From assembly GCA_005656395.1 (NCBI GenBank), contig SRSI01000066.1, positions 1 to 64,000 of the forward strand: 64,000 nt of DNA, given 5' to 3'. Below the pieces are notes generated by a model that saw nothing but the letters and a program-made list of their open reading frames with translations, was not told the origin of the DNA and ran no database searches. Below, in pieces: positions 37,501-53,300 of the stretch. A program made the translations under genes and the position numbers. Source of the DNA: Strongyloides papillosus (lineage: Eukaryota > Nematoda > Chromadorea > Rhabditida > Strongyloididae). Positions within the stretch are counted from its first letter, which is position 1. Every line of letters begins with the position of its first letter.

Positions 37501-38312
37501 AGAACAAATCAATTGTATATTTATACATGTAGTTTTATCTGTTTAATAAAATATTACTCACAAATAATGTATTGACATCTTTTGGTATCACACCTTTTTT
37601 ATAATAATATTTCAGTTTAAATTATATTTAAAATTTCATATCATATTATTTTTAAATAACTATACTTCACTTTTATTAATTTTTTTTATTTACATTGCTT
37701 AAAGTTAAATTTCTAAAATTAAAATTACTAATGTAGTGTTGTGAATTTATTTTTTGTTACTTAAGTTAGAATAATTTATATTACCTCTTAAAATGGAAGT
37801 AATTGTATTAGAATTGTAAAAATTAGAAGAAAATTTTTAAATAGCTCTTCTACACAAAGTAATTTAAATATTTTTAATCAACAGAATGTAGGTTTTTAAT
37901 ATCGAAAATTCTAATTTCAAAAATAGATATTTGTTTGTTCTTATTGCAATATGTCAAATATTGTATTATGAAAGTGACTAATAAGTATATGCAAAATTAT
38001 TTTTAGTATACTCTTTTGTAAAAATGTATTTTTTTTATAATTACTTTACATAATTCTTTATTTGACTGACATTAAAAATAAAGAATTTTTTTATAAACAT
38101 TTCCACAAATTCTTTAAAAAAATTTATAATTTTTATTTTTTGCATAACTTTCTAATATTGTATGTCATATTACTTTTTCTTTGACAATAATTCATTTTAT
38201 TTATAAAATCATATTATATTATTAAATTTACAAATCATTTTCAGTCTTAATAAATTACTTTTAATCAACAAAAAACATATTAAAATTGTATATTATTATT
38301 TTTCTTTTTAAT
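34507..38312. other. Intergenic region, no gene seen
   Basis: 3.8 kb between the Notch ligand stop and the first gap-2 exon. AATAAA near 34769 and 34885 could end the Notch ligand transcript. The rest is AT-rich with no supportable frame. It should contain the distal gap-2 promoter. Confidence 0.45.
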
Positions 38313-41300
38313 ATGTCTACTAAATACTCATATTGGAAATCAAATGATGATGGATATTTATCAAATCATCTTTCTGAAATCGAATCAGCGTATAAAAGTC
38401 TTGTCGTATATCAAGGATGGATGAAAGTATTTGGTAAACTTTTTTTAAAATAAATTTTTGACCTAATATCCTTTGTAATCTACATTTTGATATTTTATTT
38501 GATCATAATTCATGTATACGTATTTTTTTAATTTTTAGTTAAAGATTGTTACTATAAGATAGTTTTAAATTTAATCATTTTAAATTTATTTAACTTAAAA
38601 GTAAAAAATCATACATATATAAAAAATTATCTACAAATTTGATTTAAAGATATACTTTATTTAATTTTTAATATCAAAATTTATATTCTATTAATTTATT
38701 TTTTAGAAGGTTTTATTCCAAATCAGCCTCAATCTTCGAATGACACCGAATCTCTAAATATCGAATGGCATAAAGGATTCTGTATTGTAGATCCAGAAGA
38801 AAAATCTTTAATTTGTTTCAAAGATAAAAAAGTACGTTTTCTCTTTTGAGCACTAATTTTAGAAAAAGCACAATAAATGTGTTTATTGACTAGTATTTTT
38901 AAAAAATAGATAATTTATTTATATAATTACATAGCATAATACAAGCATGATATGATTGATATGCGAAATAATACATTACTATTAATATTATATATTATAA
39001 CGTAAGCATGTCAATTTTTTTATTGTTAAAAGAAAATCATAATAGAAGAAAGTTTGTGAATATTGAAACCAAATTATATTAAGATTCTAATCCAATTATC
39101 AAAAAACAACTCGTTAAATATTTTTTTAATGTAATTTTATTTTTAGGTTGCTGATAAATATTGCTGTGATAAAATTACAATTAGAGTTGACAAAATATAT
39201 CCAGCAGATAAAAAATATAAAATGTTCAATAAAAGCAATATGAGCGATGTTGTTGATGAATTTAGTGTTCCATTTTATAGCAATAATACATTTAAAAAGC
39301 CAGTAAATGGATTTTTTTCTCCAAAAAATAATAATCTTGATGTTGTTGGTAACAAAAAGTCTTGTCATTCAATTAATATGATTTCATATACATTAAATAA
39401 CATAGATCCACTAAATTACAACACTTCAAGTATACCTAAATACTCTAAATCGGCCACACTCTCAAAACTTGATGTAAACAAAAAAATTGACAATAATGGA
39501 AACTGTGATTTAAGAAATTACAACTATACTTCTTATAATTCTACTAATGAAAAAAATAATGCTTTACCTATTCTACAATCGGTAAATTTTTTGTCGAATA
39601 GGCAAACAGTCCCTGCATATTACTACAGTTCTTCTAAGTTGATTCCCATACAAGGTAAGTTTTTTTAATAGTAAACTTGCTTGCAAATGATTGATCATCA
39701 TAAAAATATACTAAAAAATATTACTAGATTTTACCATTCTGAATAGAAAATTAACTTTATAATTATCATAATATTTCTACAAAATGAAAAAATATTCTCA
39801 AAACAAATCAATTTCTTAGCATAAAGTTATTCATATTAGTTCAGTGTAATATTAATTGACATTGTAAAACTTGTTTTGGGATGTATTACATAAACTGAAC
39901 TTTAATTAAGTACTTACTTAATTTATCAGTTTTACATTTTGAACTACTCAATTTTGTATCTTTTATCCATAAATTTGTCTACTGTTCTATATTATTTAGG
40001 TAAAAAATTAATTAATTATTCTGAAATATATTTTAATAAGCAATTTTAATCATATATGTTATACATTAAAATTAATGTTTTAATAATTATCCACATTATT
40101 CTTTAAAATAATAAATCGAATTTCAATAAGTATAAAATATAAAAAAAAACATTAAATTAATATACTCTATTAAATATTAGTACATGCTGGAAATTCTAGA
40201 TGCTAATATAATTCTAATATATTTAAAAATTTTGACATTGTATCTTCAATTCTTTTCATTTATTTTTTTATATTTTACTAATAATTATTTGGTATTTATA
40301 AATAATAACTTGTAAATAATTGTCATTATTATATTCGTATTGACTGAATTAGTTAAATATGACTGGTGTAAAATGGATAGTAATGCTCAATTAAAGTTGC
40401 AAACCGTTTTTGTAAAATTCCTAATAATTAACAGTATATTAAAATTTCGATTTTATTCTACTTTCCATTATACATTGAATTTTTGATAATAATTGACTCA
40501 TATAATTATTTTGTCTTTAATATAAAGGAAGTCGAAATGTATTTAATGTATTCATATTTCATGTAATTTAAATTCTAATTTATTCTTTTATATTTATTTA
40601 TCATCATAACTCTACCTTTAAACAAGAAAATGTTACTTGTATTTTCAAAATATAGATAATTAGGATTGGTGGTATCCTGATTCAATTTTATATAAATATG
40701 ATGTTAAATTTCTAACAATAAAATTTATAATATATACTCTTTCGTTTATTAAAATTAAATGATTAGTCTTTATGATATTGTGACTATTTTCCACAATTAA
40801 TAAAAATATAACTGATTATATTGGTACTATTATGCTACAAAATATAACTAATTTAAAAAAAAACATAAAATTCTGTCCTATATTGTTGAGCCATTTATTA
40901 ATAATTCTAATAATTAAAAAAACTTTTTTAGAATTAGTAAACTGTCTATTATTTTATCTATAATTTTTAAAATGCCCTTAACACGAATAAATAAGAGTAG
41001 TACCATATCATCTTATTCAGACATGTCAAAATCATTATCAATAGATTCTTTAAGTAACAATTGTGAACCAACATATTATGATAACATATTTTCACCATTT
41101 GAAAATATAAAAAAGAGTAATTGTAAAAGAGAGAGTAGACAAAGAGGTATCATAAATGCTAACTCAGTAAATGAAAACTACTACAAGTTAGCTATAACCC
41201 CTCCTTGTAATTATGGTCTATGTAAATTTAATAAAGTATTTATTAGTAATTTTTGTCTACCTATGTCAACCTCAAAATATTATCCTAATAATTGTAAAGA

Positions 41301-44300
41301 TAGTGGATCTTACTCTCCAGACTATCAGTCAAAATATTCTAAGATATCAAATTATCCCAATAGCAATTTTTCTAAATCCCATAAAAATCCTACCAAAACA
41401 TGTAGATTTTTGGGAGAAGATTTAAATTTACAGTCTATTTATAATCAACAAAATTATAAAAATAAGTCGTATTCTTCAAATTATAACAAACCTTTTTATA
41501 ATTTTAATCAATCATATGAAGTATCTAATTCCCCTAAACACACACCAACATTTAAGTCATCCAAAAACTTTCTCAAAGCAAATCATTATATTGAAAAGAG
41601 AAACCAAAAAAATAATAAAGAACACTTTAATTTAGGACCAAGAAAACTCTCATTTATTCCAATTCACTATAAATCAAAAAACTTATATGATGATGAAGAA
41701 ACTTTTAATGAATATGATGACATTGTTATTAATAACTCATTGTTTTTAACCCCAAAATCAATTAAAAAAAGTTTATCGCTTAACAATATATATCAAAATA
41801 TAAGTGATAAAAGTTCAAATAAAGATCCCATCTATTTACCACATGCCTTTCCAAATAGTGAATCGTTGGAAACAAGGAAATTAAGAAATTCAAATGATAA
41901 AAGAAAACATAATTTGTCATTAGTATCTAATTATGATGACTTAAACAATCATTTTTATGGTAAGAAATTAAAATCTTCTAACATAATATTTTTAAATATC
42001 TTTTACATTTAAAAATTACTATTTAACATAGGATTATTAATTTAAAAAGTAAGAGTATAGAATCATATAATCTCAAACGTAAACATATTTATGTATATAA
42101 TTATACATTTTATTAACGTAATATTAACTAGCATTTTTATTTTTCTATTCATGTCTACTCTATGATTTATTTAATTATTCGTTAGACAATGAAAAAAATC
42201 ATAGACATTAACAAAGTTAATTTTTTTGTATCATCTTATCCTTATCACAAAGTAAATATTTTATCCGACTCTCAAATAGTACTATTTTACACTAATTTCA
42301 ACAAAAAAAACTTTAGTGTTTTTAAAATAGCAATAACTTTGCATATCTCATAAATCATAATTTGTTTTTGCAAAAACATTTGAACTAGTGATTTAAAAAA
42401 TGTAAAAAATATTGTTTCACGTCATCATTAACGTATGCAATTTTATCACTACTGTGTTACACTTTTACACCAATTATATGTCTTTTTTTCAACTATCATT
42501 AAAAATTCAAGTTAATCAATTCTTCGAATAATTATTCTTACTGATAATTCTGAGCAAATATTTAACACAATTTATTCCACTTATATATTTCAATAAAACA
42601 AATTTACTAAAAAAAACTAGTGTCAATAAAATAATGATATTTTATATAAATTATTATTAATTGCAACTAATATATATGATATTAATAGATTTTTTATGCG
42701 ATTCAATGGATGTTTCTCATAATTGTCTACCATAAAATTTCAAATCGAAAAAAATGTTATTGTTCTAGTATTCTAAACAAAGTTAACTAAGTAATGGAAA
42801 AAAAATGTGTGCTCAATATTTCATTAATATAATTCATACTCAAATATATTATCTATAACCTATAATGACTTCTTGTTTTTCAAAAGAAGTCAAATATTTA
42901 TATCATATTTATGATTTCCTATGGAAATTAAAAAAACAATTAATAATTATTATTACATTAATTTCAAATTATTTTCCCCTTGACTAATTATTTATAGTTC
43001 TTTAAATTGATTGTACTTTATATTTTGTATCACAAATATTGTAGGTTTTAATCTACGTAATAACAAGTTAAATAAAAATATTATTCTTTGGAACAATTTG
43101 AATTTAAATATTTTTATTATCCATATTACCTCAATATATTAATGGTCATAAAATTTTTCTACATAAAAGAGCAATTCACTAGCTTTTTTGTTTATTGTCC
43201 TTATTATTATATATATGTCTACATTTTGTGAAATATAGGATATTTTTTATTATTTTTTCAAAATAACGTGAAATGTTGAATGTTAATAGTGTATTTTTTT
43301 AAAAGCGAAAATATTAATAAAATTTAACGAACATTTGTTTACATTATACTATTATATAATATTTTATATTACCGATATATCTATATCTTTAACTATATTT
43401 TATTTAATCATTTGACTTATAATTAACTAAAATTCAAATAGTTTTCTTACTAATAAGTTATTGAAACTCTAAATATATGGATTTTATTGTTAAAAAATTA
43501 TTTATATTTTTATAATATTTTTAAAAGCTTTATTATATATTACAAAAATCTAATCCTTTAAAACTTTTATAATGTTATTTCATATTTAATTCTATATATA
43601 GTCAATCAATTTATTGTATATTTAAGTTTACTTTTGTAAACATAAATGCTGTCAAAATTATCTTTATATAATTTGAAGCATAAACTTCTCTACCATTTGA
43701 CAGCTTTTATTTAATCTTTTATATTATTTAATTAAGATAACAAAATTTCATATCGTTTCTTGGTAAAATAAATAAGATTTTTACTATTCAGTCTTCTAAC
43801 TTTTTATATATAGTTTATTGTTAAATTGTTATATCTAAAAATCAAATTTTACCAATACATATAATGTTATTCAAATTTTTTTATTTTACGTTCATAGAAA
43901 TTAAAATAAAAGATGGCTTTAAGTTGCAATACCATATGCTCTTTAACTGAATATCGGAAGCAATGGGTATGATTTTATAAATTCATACTAAATATAGAAG
44001 TAGTTAAAATAAAAACTATTGATATATCATCTGCTCAAAAATCTTTGATTTTCTCTCTATGCCAAATAAAAATAACTAGAATGAGGTTTCAATTAAACCT
44101 TTATTTATAGATACAACGTTTTGTGTTAAAAGTTTTACTTATTATATTTATAATATCCCCCATTTTTAAATTTCAAATATGACCACATGCTATGATTTCA
44201 TGATTTATTGTAATATCGTTTTACTTCTTTTAATATAAACGCGAAAATATATTTAATTTTAAGATTAAAAATTGTTTTTAAAATATGATAATATAACATC

Positions 44301-47300
44301 AAAGATATACCATTAGTAGTTATTATTTATGCTTCTATAGATATTAATGTAACAACATCTTTTCAAAATTGGCGCTATTTTTATATTAGTGTAATCAATA
44401 GAATTGATGGTATATTATACAGAAGAAGTTTTTTGAACAATTTTAAATATAATTTTTTTCAATACATTTAGTTTTAAAAATAACTTATCAAATTCGAATA
44501 ATTTTTTGTGTTTGTTCTTTGTTTCAGTTTATTTGATGGAGTTGTTAGATTTTAACCAACTCGTCCTGGAAAATCACGAATCATTTTCAAAATTCAGTTC
44601 GGTAAGAGGTAATAAATGCATGCAATTTCTAAAATATAAAATAATTTTAAAGAAAAATATTTTTTAAAAATATATTTTGCATGGATGTTGAAACTTATTT
44701 TGCCAACTTTCTAAAATTTAATTATCTTTCTATAGGAGGAAGTTTTAAAATATGTAAAAAAGTTTTACTTTCCTTAATTAAATTAATAAGATAAAAGAAA
44801 TTGTAAACGACCACTATTAAACGCTTTGTTTTATTTTAATTTTTCCCAAAAAAAGATAGTTTATGTAGATAAATAAGGTTGATTGTATTTTATGTATAAT
44901 TTTTTACTGGATGGAGACATTATTATGACAATTCGTCGTATTCATGAGTCATAAAATATACATTAAACAGCACTACATTTAATATATGGACTTGATAATT
45001 ACTATGAAAGGCATAAAAAATATGATTATAATATTTTTTATTGTAATTTTTAAAATGTTAAAACATATTTAACTTAATAACTTATCCTATTTTCATAGCA
45101 AAAGTTTAGTAAATTTTTAATAAAATAATTACCAAAATTTATCTTTATGTTTATTACTATCTGACTTGTTTTTCTACCAATTCCAGTATATATTTTTCCC
45201 GTTTTCACTAAGAAATATTCATGAACAATTTAATATGATCTATATATCTATTGAAATTAAAGTAAGCATCATTAACTTTACATATCCATAGTTTGTCAAT
45301 TGTATTATAATAGTCAATATAGAAATTGTCATTTTTCATTTATTTTAGTAACATTTAAATGTTATGAAATTTTAAAAGAATTAAAATTTTCATCTGATTT
45401 GATGCCATTTTACTATATATGTATAGTTAAAAGAATAAATGTTATAATTTTTCAAAAAACTTTTTGTCATTGTTACTTATACTTTGATTAATAGAATAAA
45501 TTTTTAAATATAAAATACTATTTATTATTAAGTAATTTGTCATATTTGATTTAAAAAAGTTGATATTTTATGTTTAAACTTCATTTTTGAAATAGTTTTA
45601 CTTAAAATTTTGACATTTAAAAATTACTAGCCAATAAAAATGTTTATAATGTTAATTAGTTTTTTATATTTTGTAGTAGGTAAAATATAAGTTGTGAAAT
45701 GATAGTATTACTACACAATAATAAAAGATTTAATAGATTAATTAAATTTATAATAAAAATTATTCAAATATTAATATAGTTCTAGATTATAGCTTTGTTA
45801 AAGTATTATTAATGACTTCCGCTATTTTTTTATTTATTGTTAAACATTACTAGTATTTTTGTTTAACATTATCATCTTAATACTCTCTTTTCCACCTATA
45901 ATACTATTTTTGACAATATATTTTATAATAATGTGAATAGTAAATCAAATACATTATATATAATATTTTTCGAAACAATAAAGTATTATACTAAATTTAC
46001 TTTTATATCATATCAATCTAACATCTTCTAATATTTTGTGTCATTAAATACATGGTAAGAATTTATATTTCACCTATAATTAAAGTATAATTATATTATT
46101 AATATTACATTTTTCTCAATTTTTGCGCAAATGTGACATTTTAAACGTATACTAAACAAAAGTTTAATAAATAAAGAAGTTTTTATTTCTTTAGTGACAT
46201 TAAATCTTACAAATTCTCATGTTTGTTTAATTGATAAATAAAATTATTAGACAATTATAACTGTTATACAAATATATTTTTAATATTTGACCATTAAAAA
46301 TTTAAAGTATAGTTATTTCTTTATTATTCATTTAATAGTCAAAATATCAGTATATAATATGATAAAAAGAATTATTTTAACTCTTTACAGAATTTTTTTA
46401 CATACTAATAATTTTACAGAAAAAAAGTTTAATTTGGCTTTTTAGCATATTTCTAAATTTTTTTTAAAAACACTATTTTAATTGAAAAGTAACTTGATAT
46501 GGCTTTTTTATTTAATAAATTTCAAAGATTTACTTAACTATATTAATTATGTCTGTTAGTGGATTCTCCAACATAATTGTATCTTTTATTCAATACATTT
46601 GGTACTTATCATGTTGTTTTCTTACATTTATTAAATCATTTATATTATGTGAATCTTCAAAATCCTCTGGTATTTCACGAGGAGATAACTATAGAGAATC
46701 GTGGCAACCTTTTATAAAAAATAATAGAAAATCAGTTATGATTTCAAAACTTGATTCTTCAAATCAAGTTAGGATTTTTATACTTGATGATGAAAATGCA
46801 CCATTTTTAATAAAAAAATATGGTAAGTAAAATTTTTAAAGTGAACTAATAAAGCAATGATTATTATATTTTTCAAATTTTTATTTGTAAAAAGGCTAAA
46901 ATACATCATTACTGAAAGAGTTACCAAATTATTTAATGATTTGTATTGATTCTATACTTAATAATTTACTTGTAATCTATTGTTAGTTATATGGCAGTTA
47001 ATTAATTTTTTTTCTAAATTTGATTATATTTCGTGTTTTTTTTAAATTTCTTTTGTATACTTTTTTATTTTAAATAGTTAACCCTTTTAAATAATAAAAG
47101 AAGTATTATAAGTAGAAATTTGGTATAAAAATTTATATATTGTGTATTAATTTCAATTAGAATAATAGTTTTAATTGGTTTATAAATTATTACAAAAAAA
47201 AATTGTTATTAATAAATTTAATTTTTATTTGTGCAATATATTGGACTTTTTTAATAAAATTTATATTGATTTTAAATTACTATTTATATGAAGATATTGA

Positions 47301-50300
47301 CACATTCATTATTTTCAAAACAAATCTGAGATAATATCTAAAATTTTTTACTCTTTGATTTGATACATTTTCGTTGAAGAAGGTCATTCAGTGAAAGTTA
47401 ATAATTAAAAATACTGATTAAAAGATTCTTTTGTTTGATTACTTTAATTAATCATGGTTTTTTTCAAGTAGTTAGAGAATGATTAAGTTAAAAAGGCATA
47501 AAATGACTAATGCCATAATAACTAAATAGAGGTTAAATTTATACTAGTAGTTCAAGCAAGTAAATCTCTTTTATCTTTAAAACTAATTTCACATATACTT
47601 TAATTTCGGTACAGTTACATTCTACTATTTCGAAAAGTTTTATTTTCAAGTTTATAAATGTAGACTATTAAGAGTCATTGATGTTGTATTAGAAAGATTT
47701 ATAGAGGATCGGATCACGTGAAACCATATAAATTCTTCTATCTACACTAATATCACTTAATTTCTTTATATGTTGTTTAAAGAAGAAACACTGTATAAAA
47801 GTATATTATACAAAGTATTTTACTATTGTTGCTGATACTACAGATATTAATGGTTTATGCTAATAACTTACAACAATAATATTTTATATGCATCATCAAC
47901 ATAATTCTATAAAACTGAACAAATTATTTAATTTAAATTAGTTACACTATTTATTAATATTTGTCATTTGTAGTATTTCAATTATTTTACATAGATAATT
48001 ATTACCAAATTTTTTTGATTTGTAAATCAAAGACTAATATTTATATTAATTATCTTTATTATCCAGTCACATTATATAGACATCTTTAAAAATACTTGAA
48101 TTATAAAACAAAAATAAGATAAAAAATAAGATAAGTAAATAACTAGCTATTAAATCTCAAGTGATGTTCTATTTTTTTTCCAAGACTATTACGTAGACAC
48201 TCTTCAAATTATACCATATACTTTTTATTTTGTACTACTCTGTGACATAATATATATATATAAAATATATATACATATCGTTTTTTAAGGAGATTTGCTT
48301 GCAAATATTTAATACTGATCTGTCTAATATTTTTTAAAATTTATGGACTACAATTATGCATAGAACACAATCATTAACAAATCCAATGCATTATTTTTCT
48401 AATTTTTCATTAAATATTATTCCAGAAGAATGTACAAGTGGAAATGACTATTTTGGTATGAGTTTCATAAAATCTATTCAGAATAAGTAATATGATATAT
48501 TACTGACTATAATATCTTCTTTGTGTAAAACTTTCATTATTTAAAGAAAAGTTATTCATTAATAAGATAACAATAAAGATCAATTTTTTGTTATTTACTA
48601 AAAAAATACTTTAAAAAAATAAAGATAATTTTTTATTTACATTTTTAGAAACATGTTACGAAAACGGAAGATTAAGCGAAAAGGATAGTTCAAAATTGGG
48701 ATCTCAAAAAATAGTGGAACCTAGAGAACGATGTCATAGTTCAAATTTTACAAAAATGAAGAATTCTCACAGCCAAAGTAATTTAACTTTGCATCATAAT
48801 TATTCAGTAAGTTTTTTATATATATTTCTGTCGTTATATACATTATTTTACTTAGCTATCAGGCTATTAACTTCTAAAAACATTTATTTAAAGAGAATAC
48901 CTATTATACTTTATTAAAAAATATTTTTCTGTGGAAATAGTTTATTAATTCTTATCTGTTTGCTAAATATCATTATAAATGATTAATATTAGGATAATTT
49001 TTTTATTTATTTTGTTAAACTAAGAGTGTAGAAGTTTCTTTTTTTAAATAACAAAAAAATATATTCACTATTTGTCTTTGTTAATATAACAAATGTTTGC
49101 ATTATTATTAATAAAGTCAATCTTTCTTCTTAATAATTGTTTTTCTGTTCAGTTATACGATATAAAAATTTATCCATAATTGTATAATTATTCTATAGAG
49201 TATTTTTTTCTAGTTTTAATTTATACTTCAAGTTAATGGAAAAAAAGTGTCTTTTATCCTTAATTATTCATTATTTTTATTACATCTTTTTAAATTAAGT
49301 AATCTTATAATTTATAAAACTTTTACATTCTTGTAAAAATAATTGTTGTAGTAAAAAAAATTCCACCAATGTATAAATGATAAACTTGTAAGAAAAAGTA
49401 TTTCTAACAGTTTAGATTAAAAAGAACTCTAACGTTTCTAGTTTACAAGTATTGTTTATTATGAAAATCATAGTGAGTATAAAACAATCATCTAATTATT
49501 TTAAAGTTTTTATATATTTTGTCTACTGAGGTCTAAAAATATTTTCGATGAAACTTGTATAAATAAAAATCAAGATAATTTAGATTAAATAGTCAATAGT
49601 ATTTTATCAAAATGTTGAATGTCTTCTTTCAAAATAAAGTCTAAATACTTAATTTATCTGCCATTTAACTAATTTCAAAATTTTACTTATAAGTTTAGGT
49701 GATGTATTATAATGTGTTATCTCTTTTTTGAAATCTTTTACATTAAATTGTATTTGCTTTACTAATAATTTTATCTAAATGGAAAGTAAAATCTTAAAAT
49801 TTAAACATTTCAAAATTTACTAATAATATATCTATTTTTAGGAAGAAAGTGGCATTCCAATTGAAAGTTTATCTTCATTAACATCTAATAAATTAACCAA
49901 TTTTTTCACAAGACCATTTCGGAATAATCCTTTAAAAAGAACTAAAAGTGTTTCAAAATTAGAAAAAGAACATAAATTAGGTGATCGAATATACTGGTAA
50001 GTTTAAAAACAAAACATTTTTTCATTGTAATGACCTTTTAAAAGTATTACATTTAAAAACAAGCATAAAAAAGTTAGTGTTGTAATCATAATTTTTGTCC
50101 CTTTAAACATCACTATTTTTAATAAATTACTAATAAATGAAGATTAATATGCAAAATAGTATGTTAGATTTATTATGAAATTTGTTCTTACAAATGTATA
50201 TGTTCAATACAAAAATTATTATATATAGTACTACTATATTTAAATATTCCATTGTTCTAAAATATATTTTTAATAATTTTAATATGTATTTTAGTATTAT

Positions 50301-53300
50301 ACGCATATACTATTTATTTGAAAATGATCTATTTTCATAGTATTAAAAAACATAAAAATATCTTACCACAATCACGAAATTAAGTTATTGATAATCAAAT
50401 GTATGTCCATATACAAATGCATTATTTGTAATATTTTTTTCTTTTAAATTGATCTTTGATACTTAAATTAATTTCATCATTAATAAAAATAGCTTAATTT
50501 ATTTAAATCTTTTATTTTTCATATAATATTATTTGTTATACAAATTATATAGATACATTATACTAAAATAATTAGTTTATCATTTTTATGAGTTATAAAA
50601 AATTTCTATACATTTATAATATGAGAAAAAAATTCTATTTGGTATTATCAATTAAATAAATATTATTTTATTAATATTATAATATTTATAACTTATATTT
50701 TACCCTAAATATATCTTTTATGTTTATCAGAAAACAACCGTTAATATCAGTAGTAGTAAAATATTTATTTTTCTATTAAAGGATCATGATTTTATTATCA
50801 TTGTCAATATCATCATGTTTCAATGGTCAATTAGTACCTTAAACTTAACATTCCAATTTCTTAATTAATAAATCATTTTTCATTTAATAAATACTCTTTA
50901 TCCACTTTATGATTAATTTACCTAATATAACTTTATGATAAATCTTTTATTATTATTATTTATCCTTTTTAAAATTGTTTGTGGGCGAAACGATTTGAAA
51001 AATTTTTCTAAATTATTAAATACATATTAACATTCTTATTGAAATATATTTTTAAAATAATATTATATACTGATAAATATTACTCTAATACATATTATAT
51101 AATTCATTCATTATCTGTTATAAAATGTTAATATAAATAACAATCAATCTCTATTCTTTAGGACTATAATTTTATTAAGGCAACAAACAAAGCATATTTA
51201 TTTTTATCTCTCAATCTATGTTTTATCTCTTTTGATCAAACAAAGCATTTAGTAACATTTTTTTATCATATTTACACAACTGAGTTAGAATTACTTAATT
51301 CATAATATTACAAATTAAACTATATTTATCATTATTTACAGATATCATATATTTATTATTAAATAATTAAAAAATTTTTAATAAAAAAATTTATTTTAAT
51401 TTTATTAATTACTTAGAATAAACATTTTTTATTATCACATTAATTTATCCCTAATATATAATATTATACTAATAGATGTCTTATTAAAATATTTACAAAT
51501 ACATTATATTTTCAATATAAAATTATATTGTCATGAATCTATTTGAAAATTTTATTTCAAAATCAATTTTATCTAAAACTTCCTTGTCACCAGCTAATTG
51601 TTCGTCAGGATACTCGACTTTAACTTCCAGAGTATCTGATGATAATAAAGATATAAATCATGAATTATGTGACAAATTTGATGAAGGTGACATAAATGAT
51701 GATAATAAAAATAATGTTCCATCACAAAAACTGAAAAGAGGTAGAACAGTTTATAGGATAAAAAGAGGGTAAGTATAAATAAAAGGATAACGGAAAAATT
51801 ATATGAAAGTGTACCAATTGACATATAATCTACCAATCACAAATATCACTTTTAAGTTTGTTTTTTACTTTTGTACAAAATTATTGTTCCATATCAAAAT
51901 TATAACATTACATCTTAGTATTTGTTTAAATAATTCAAATACCACTATATTGTATTCCATTATAACTTATTTTACTAATGACCATATGCTGTGTAGTAAA
52001 TAAAAAGTTATCTTTTAGACTTATCACTCGAGTGATATCTCTTAACTGTTAAACAAAATAACTTTTAATTGTAAAACTTGAGATTATTTTTTAACATTGA
52101 TATAAAAAATTTAATTCTTTCAAAAAAATTTTTTGTACTATTATAAAGAATTCTATTCTTTAATTTGAATTTTATGGAGAAAGTTTTGATGATTCAACGT
52201 ATTAGTATTTTTATGAGTTTTAGTAGTATTGAAGATAAACTTACTTTAAAAACAAAAATCAAGTTTATCAATGCGTAAGGTTAAGTCAACTAGATCCAAA
52301 AGATTCTAAATGCATAATATGTTTAATAGTCGATCATTATTCACTTTATTTCTCGATGTAAAACTCTTAAAATCCTTTTATATCTCTTACACAACATTTG
52401 TATTAAAATAAAGCTTTTAAAAAAAGGATAAAGTTCATATAGTGTATTTTATATATTATATTTAATGAAAGAAATACATATATATTCATATTCATTAAAC
52501 CCATATTCACATTTAACATATACATATATATTTTTTCCTATTATACTTTTTAACATATGGTGTAATGAAATTATTTTGTGGAGTTACTAATTACTCTGAT
52601 ATTATACCCAAAAAGGAAATAAAAAGTATTGGGAATAATTATTATGATTACAAATATCACAATTTTAAAAGGTCATATATTATAAAAGCAAATAAAGTTA
52701 TGAAATTAAAAAATATATTTTATAATAATTAATTCTAATTTAAGGCCAGATACAAGACAATCTAGTGAAAATCTATCCTCAATGAGAATGTATAATAAAT
52801 ATCCACAGAAATCATTGTACTATGGTAATTCAGGCACTACCTTTGATAACAATCAAAAGCAAAAACTAAGAAATTGTAAATCACATGAATCTCTTATGAC
52901 ATTTTCAAATACTAGCCATATGATAGATTTAGGATCAAATGATAATCAATTACATCCTGTTCATCCTTCTGTTTTAGGAGTTGCTAATTGTTTCAAAGTT
53001 GCTAACACTTATTATGCCTGTAAAACACCATCTGAACGTGCCAAATGGATTGAAAAGTAAGTTCCATTATTTTAAATAGTAATAAATTTTATGAAAAAAA
53101 AGACAAGTTAGTCAATTTTGACTAATTAAACAATGATGGAATTTTATTGTATAACCTACTAAAAATATATTCCATTAGCAAATTTACATTCCATTTTTTT
53201 ACTTTAATCTTGAAACAGTCATCCTTAAAATGTTTTCCAAAATGTTACTATTTTATTTATTAAATTAGATCTATTTTAAATAAATAATAAAAGATATCTA

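Larger units (their letters stand above)
39655..48648 (+). other. gap-2: Large gap-2 5' intron region
   Basis: About 9 kb of AT-rich sequence holding alternative first exons B, D, E and candidates at 43913 and 44528. Small frames such as 45300-45491 start from non-ATG codons and are not supported. Confidence 0.5.

Noticed and set aside
48240..48285. TA-rich microsatellite-like run before gap-2 exon E
   Set aside because: Short simple AT repeat of the kind found throughout this genome; nothing else marks it.
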